Origin: Desulfobacterales bacterium
GTDB lineage: Bacteria > Desulfobacterota > Desulfobacteria > Desulfobacterales > JAHEIW01
Assembly (NCBI GenBank): GCA_030145015.1
Contig: JAQYWI010000227.1
Span: 1 to 7,862, forward strand
Length of the DNA stretch: 7,862 nucleotides
Direction: 5' to 3'
Shown here piece after piece: positions 5,421 through 7,862 of this stretch. The notes under the pieces were generated by a model. The model had not been told where the DNA came from and made no database searches. It saw only the letters and a list, made by a program, of their open reading frames with translations. How positions within the stretch are numbered: the stretch's first letter is position 1; each line of letters begins with the position of its first letter. A program made the translations under genes and the position numbers.

Positions 5421-6304
5421 CCTGGCAGCCCTCCCCTCGCTTTTTGCAATGACTCTATGAGCGCTCTGTAAGTTAATACCTTTACCATTTCTCGGCGGTA
5501 TGCCGCACTGCAGCGATGATCGCTAATCGGATTTATCTCGCCTGCAGCCGCCCTGGCAGTCTCTTTGAGGCGTTCATCATCAAGCGGTCCGGACATCAGC
5601 ACCTCCTCTGCCTTAAGCGCCCGTACCGGCGTGGGGCCGACAGAAGACAAAGCGATTCCAACCGCTCCGGCCTCGTCATTTTCCACGGTCAGAAGTGTGG
5701 CAACGCCCACCAGGGCACAGTCTCCCCCACCGGTCCTGCGACCCAGCTTCAGGTAGGCCGTTCCGGTATGCGGCGATGGTTCGGGAATATAAAAAGCCGT
5801 GATGAATTCGGTTTTTGAAAGGGTCGTCGTGCCGGGCCCGGCAAAGATTTCATTCATGCCGACTTCCCTTTTGCCCTTCGGACCCTCCGTAAGGATCCGG
5901 GCTTGCAGGATCATTAGAGAAGGTGACATATCCGATGCCGGTGAAGCCCTGCCGATATTGCCGCCCAAGGTTGCAAGGTTTCGGATGGATGGCGCTCCGA
6001 CAACACCGGCGGCCTGGACTAAAAGCGGGTGCTTGGCCCGGATAACAGGCGAGCCCTGAATATCTGAAATCGATGCCAGCGCGCCTATCGTGGTGCCGTT
6101 TCCGCTTTCGCTTTTAATCTTTTTTAGATTCCGGATGTGTTTGAGGTTGACCAGAGCCGCCGGGTGAATTTCACCCCTTTTCATGCGTACCAGCAGATCC
6201 GTGCCCCCTGCCAAAGGAAAAGCCCCATCTTCCTCGGTCAAAGTTTCAACGGCCTCTTTGATTGAAGCGGGTTCAAAATACGCAAAATGTTTCAGCCTTT
6301 TCAT
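5417..6304 (-). CDS. FAD-binding subunit of a molybdenum hydroxylase (CoxM type)
   Basis: This 295-residue protein is a typical medium subunit. It has the FAD motifs LAGGTDLLVRMK (31-42) and APSIRNLATLGGNIGRASPA (104-123), then the LGRRTGGGDCALVGVA segment (187-202) and the C-terminal CO_deh_flav_C domain with DHRCSAAYRREM (262-273). It takes electrons from the [2Fe-2S] subunit and passes them to NAD or another acceptor. It has only two cysteines (186, 265), so the extra [4Fe-4S] loop of 4-hydroxybenzoyl-CoA reductase HcrB is absent. The ATG at 6302-6304 is chosen because the MKRLKHFAYFEPAS start matches the family N terminus. The GGAG upstream is 11 bases away, so initiation may be moderate. 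A promoter with a palindromic spacer lies about 30-60 bp upstream, making this the likely first gene of the structural operon. Confidence 0.95.
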   Translation of the reverse strand: MKRLKHFAYFEPASIKEAVETLTEEDGAFPLAGGTDLLVRMKRGEIHPAALVNLKHIRNLKKIKSESGNGTTIGALASISDIQGSPVIRAKHPLLVQAAGVVGAPSIRNLATLGGNIGRASPASDMSPSLMILQARILTEGPKGKREVGMNEIFAGPGTTTLSKTEFITAFYIPEPSPHTGTAYLKLGRRTGGGDCALVGVATLLTVENDEAGAVGIALSSVGPTPVRALKAEEVLMSGPLDDERLKETARAAAGEINPISDHRCSAAYRREMVKVLTYRALIESLQKARGGLPG

Positions 6305-6338
6305 CGAAATTCTATCTCCGGCGACATGTTAAATGAAT

Positions 6339-6368
6339 TTCATATATAATAAATTATATATTTGTCAA
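6339..6368 (-). promoter_or_regulatory. Promoter of the coxM-like gene with palindrome in the spacer
   Basis: On the minus strand a perfect -35 box TTGACA (6368-6363) is followed by -10 candidates TATATG (6346-6341, spacing 16) or TATGAA (6344-6339, spacing 18). Between them lies a perfect inverted repeat, ATATATAA (6342-6349) and TTATATAT (6354-6361), with a 4-base spacer. The expected leader is about 30 bases. A palindrome between -35 and -10 is a classical repressor position, and the neighbouring GntR regulator is the natural candidate. The arms do not match the common TGGTnnnACCA-type FadR site, so that link is inference. Confidence 0.55.
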
Positions 6369-6568
6369 CAGCGGACCGAGCTGCGATCGAAAGGGGATCT
6401 TCGGGTCTTGAGAAGCTTCGTTGGAACGATTGTCCTTATCCACGCTTGCCCCTGAACAGGTGAGAGTCCCTTTGCCGCTTCGGAAAAAGCGAATGATGCG
6501 AAGCCCATAAAAGGTATATTAAGTGATGCTTTGCAGCCTTTACCAATAGCTCAATATGGCTTAATCGG
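6369..6568. other. Unassigned gap between regulator and coxM-like gene
   Basis: No gene with a credible ribosome site is seen. A minus-strand frame of 47 codons (ATG at 6508, stop at 6365-6367) and a second overlapping frame are open, but both lack a Shine-Dalgarno sequence. The stop of the first lies inside the -35 box. Weak hairpins occur: CGCTT (6476-6480) with AAGCG (6487-6491), and CCTG-aa-CAGG (6451-6460). There is no clear terminator for the regulator gene. Confidence 0.4.
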
Positions 6569-7225
6569 TTATTTTTCGCGTTCATAAAACAACTGCAATG
6601 CTTTAAGATGTGAATTCATGTGCTGAATCACCAGTTTATCCGCCAGGCTTTCATCTTTCTTTTTTAGCGCCGCAACGATATTTGTATGTTCGTCGACAGC
6701 TGCCCGGGCCCTGTCGGGCATAAATGAAAAAATGGCCCGGGCCCGCAGAGACATATCCCACAAATCAAAGATCACTTTGATCAGGTATTCATTATCAGAG
6801 GCGGCATAGATAACATGGTGAAACTCTCTGTTTAAATTTGACAGCAACACGTAATTTTCGGAACCAACGGCTTTAATCATTTTGGATAGGATCGTTTCCA
6901 GTTTCTTCAAACCATTTTTATTGATCCTGTCAACAGCCTGTCGCGTCGCCAGCCCTTCCAGTACGGCGCGTATTTGATAAATTTTCCGGATATCGGCCAG
7001 GTCAAAATTGGTTACAATCGCGCCGACATATGGCTTGCTTTGAATAAGACCGTCAGATTCCAGATGCCGCATGGCTTCTCTGACCGGTATATCGCTGGCA
7101 CCGAATTCGCGGGCTACATCGGATATAACAATCCGTTCATTCGGTTTGTATTTTCCATTAATAATATCCTCTTTGATTTCCTGATAAATGATCTCGCTTT
7201 TTGTCTGATAAATTCTTCTTTCCAT
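6569..7225 (-). CDS. GntR-family transcriptional regulator, FadR/FCD subgroup
   Basis: This 218-residue regulator has an N-terminal winged helix-turn-helix (about 11-72). The recognition segment is FGASDIPVREAMRHLESDGL (41-60), followed by the wing (YVGAIVTNF, 66-74). An all-helical FCD effector domain follows (about 77-215). FCD domains bind small carboxylic acids, often through a metal. Here the candidate ligands are His136 (NREFHH), His180 (DEHTNI) and His206 (MNSHL); the usual Asp four residues before the first His is Asn132, a tolerated variant. It probably represses the cluster downstream, and perhaps the divergent oxidoreductase, in the absence of its acid ligand. The ribosome site is weak (CGAGA). 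A palindrome lies 8-25 bp upstream of the start. By eye the gene is richer in A+T than the enzymes to its left. Confidence 0.92.
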   Translation of the reverse strand: MERRIYQTKSEIIYQEIKEDIINGKYKPNERIVISDVAREFGASDIPVREAMRHLESDGLIQSKPYVGAIVTNFDLADIRKIYQIRAVLEGLATRQAVDRINKNGLKKLETILSKMIKAVGSENYVLLSNLNREFHHVIYAASDNEYLIKVIFDLWDMSLRARAIFSFMPDRARAAVDEHTNIVAALKKKDESLADKLVIQHMNSHLKALQLFYEREK

Positions 7226-7232
7226 TTAATCT

Positions 7233-7250
7233 CGCCAAACCGATTTGGTG
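7233..7250. promoter_or_regulatory. Palindrome just upstream of the regulator start
   Basis: CCAAA (7235-7239) and TTTGG (7244-7248) form a perfect inverted repeat with a CCGA centre, extended by a C/G pair at 7233 and 7250. It sits 8-25 bp before the gntR-like start. A position overlapping its leader fits autoregulation. The inner AACCGATTT recurs at 7471-7479 and, as AACCGATAT, at 7352-7360. Confidence 0.35.
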
Positions 7251-7371
7251 TTGTTCTTCATACCGTAACTGAAATTTGCAATTTTAGATCCGAAATTCTG
7301 CCCAATTTTACCAATGAAATAATTTATGGGCAGCCCGAACAGTGTGTTAAAAACCGATATCCTTAAAAATT

Positions 7372-7400
7372 TAGCTATCCGATAGGGGGTTTTTTGTCAA
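7372..7400 (-). promoter_or_regulatory. Possible promoter of the regulator gene with CTATCCGATAG palindrome
   Basis: A perfect TTGACA (7400-7395 on the minus strand) is followed after 17 bases by TAGCTA (7377-7372), a poor -10 box. The palindrome CTATC-C-GATAG (7375-7385) overlaps the spacer and the -10 candidate. If real, transcription would start near 7364 and leave a leader of about 140 bases. The weak -10 keeps confidence low. Confidence 0.25.
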
Positions 7401-7415
7401 TCAACTTTGCTTTTT

Positions 7416-7434
7416 GGGTCTAAAATTCAGACCC
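7416..7434. promoter_or_regulatory. Perfect inverted repeat GGGTCT-N7-AGACCC
   Basis: GGGTCT (7416-7421) and AGACCC (7429-7434) are perfect complements with a 7-base AT-rich spacer. The site lies centrally between the divergent regulator and oxidoreductase genes, upstream of both promoter candidates or within the plus-strand one. Only a short TTT follows on the plus strand, and no gene ends there, so an operator is more likely than a terminator. Confidence 0.35.
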
Positions 7435-7528
7435 TTTAAGGAAATCTTGTTATTTAAAAAGTTTGTCCCCAACCGATTTCTTATGTTATGGATTTATAAC
7501 CTATCTCAAAAAAAGGGAGAATTGTTAA

Positions 7529-7862
7529 ATGGGGAAAGTGCGACTGGGCATGGTTGGCTGCGGCAATTATGCGGACAGCCTTGCCGCTGCTGTCCAAAAA
7601 TGTGAGGGTGCCGATCTGGTGTCCTGTTTTGATGTGATTTCCGAAAGAAAACAAGAGTTCAGCAACCTTTATCAGTGTGATCGGGAAAGGAGTTACGAAA
7701 ATCTTTTAAAAAGAAAGGACATTGATGGTGTTCTTCTGGTAACACCGAATGCTGAACACGCCGCGCCGGCGGAACAAGCGGCGAATTACGGTAAACATGT
7801 TTTCGTGGAAAAACCCATCGCAAATACGATTTCCGATGCCAAACGCATGATCGCGGTTTGTC
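7529..7862 (+). CDS. Gfo/Idh/MocA-family oxidoreductase, N-terminal part (cut by window edge)
   Basis: Only the first 111 codons are present; the frame is open at the right edge. They form the NAD(P)-binding Rossmann domain of the Gfo/Idh/MocA family: GMVGCGNYA (7-15), Asp35 in SCFDV at the end of the second strand (favouring NAD), VTPNAEH (71-77) and the family signature VEKP (93-96) after the GKHV strand. Full-length members have about 330-400 residues and oxidise or reduce sugars, polyols or related cyclic substrates; the specificity-determining C-terminal domain lies outside the window. The ATG at 7529 is preceded by GGGAG with 9 bases between, and no better upstream in-frame start is seen. 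Divergent from the GntR-type regulator, so possibly a co-regulated target or a separate operon. Confidence 0.9.
   Translation, partial: MGKVRLGMVGCGNYADSLAAAVQKCEGADLVSCFDVISERKQEFSNLYQCDRERSYENLLKRKDIDGVLLVTPNAEHAAPAEQAANYGKHVFVEKPIANTISDAKRMIAVC

Larger units (their letters stand above)
7226..7528. other. Divergent regulatory intergenic region
   Basis: This 303-bp AT-rich gap has no gene. It separates the divergent regulator and Gfo/Idh/MocA genes and holds three palindromes (7233-7250, 7375-7385, 7416-7434) and three AACCGAT(T/A)T copies (7238, 7352, 7471). For the plus-strand gene a -10-like TATAAC is at 7495-7500, giving a leader of about 22 bases, but without a good -35. An alternative is TTGTCC (7463-7468) with an extended TGTTATGGA 18 bases on. 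Confidence 0.45.

Noticed and set aside
5417..6304. 4-hydroxybenzoyl-CoA reductase beta subunit (HcrB)
   Set aside because: HcrB has an insertion with four cysteines for a [4Fe-4S] cluster; this protein has only two cysteines and normal CoxM length.
1846..6304. Nicotinate fermentation cluster (FAD and FeS hydroxylase subunits plus a 2-(hydroxymethyl)glutarate dehydrogenase-like enzyme)
   Set aside because: The diagnostic enamidase, mutase and hydroxynicotinate reductase genes are absent and the dehydrogenase motifs are not specific.
6440..6510. Possible riboswitch or tRNA-like fold with GGTGAGAGTCCC
   Set aside because: No conserved riboswitch core or cloverleaf could be built, and the short stems found are no better than chance.
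7416..7434. Intrinsic terminator
   Set aside because: No gene ends nearby on either strand, and the following T-run is only three bases.

Overview
The window comes from a bacterial chromosome of moderate GC. It holds nine complete genes on the minus strand and the start of one divergent plus-strand gene. The gene types, the mixed codon use and the long AT-rich intergenic hairpins recall Desulfobacterota (Desulfobacterales-like anaerobes). That placement is inference from general resemblance, because no marker gene is present.

Layout in minus-strand reading order (right to left): a GntR/FCD regulator (6569-7225); a 264-bp gap ending in a strong-looking promoter; a CoxM-type FAD subunit and a CoxS-type [2Fe-2S] subunit overlapping by 4 bp (5417-6304, 4968-5420); a small cupin (4573-4914); repeat element C; a second small cupin (3921-4283); a metallo-beta-lactamase-fold hydrolase (2990-3853); repeat element B; a beta-hydroxyacid dehydrogenase (1846-2757); a D-2-hydroxyacid dehydrogenase (727-1749) overlapping a GlcG/HbpS-like protein (296-730) by 4 bp; and repeat element A up to the left edge. 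On the plus strand, from 7529, a Gfo/Idh/MocA oxidoreductase runs off the right edge.

Together the genes look like a catabolic cluster for a small hydroxylated or oxo-acid substrate. It has two NAD-type hydroxyacid dehydrogenases, a GlcG-like partner protein, a Zn hydrolase, two cupins, two electron-transfer subunits of a molybdenum hydroxylase, and a FadR-type regulator able to sense a carboxylic acid. The catalytic molybdopterin subunit (CoxL/XdhA type) that FAD and FeS subunits normally serve is absent from the window. The substrate cannot be named from sequence alone.

The least explained DNA is intergenic. Elements B and C are related imperfect inverted repeats, each built from short tandem TAAA(G/A)TG units around a conserved centre. 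Within each element both arms carry the same base variant. Element A has the same plan with a different unit (CTGGCTACTGG-like). All three lie directly 3' of a minus-strand gene whose TAG stop belongs to a shared flank, TAGAA-4 nt-T(C/T)TCAA.
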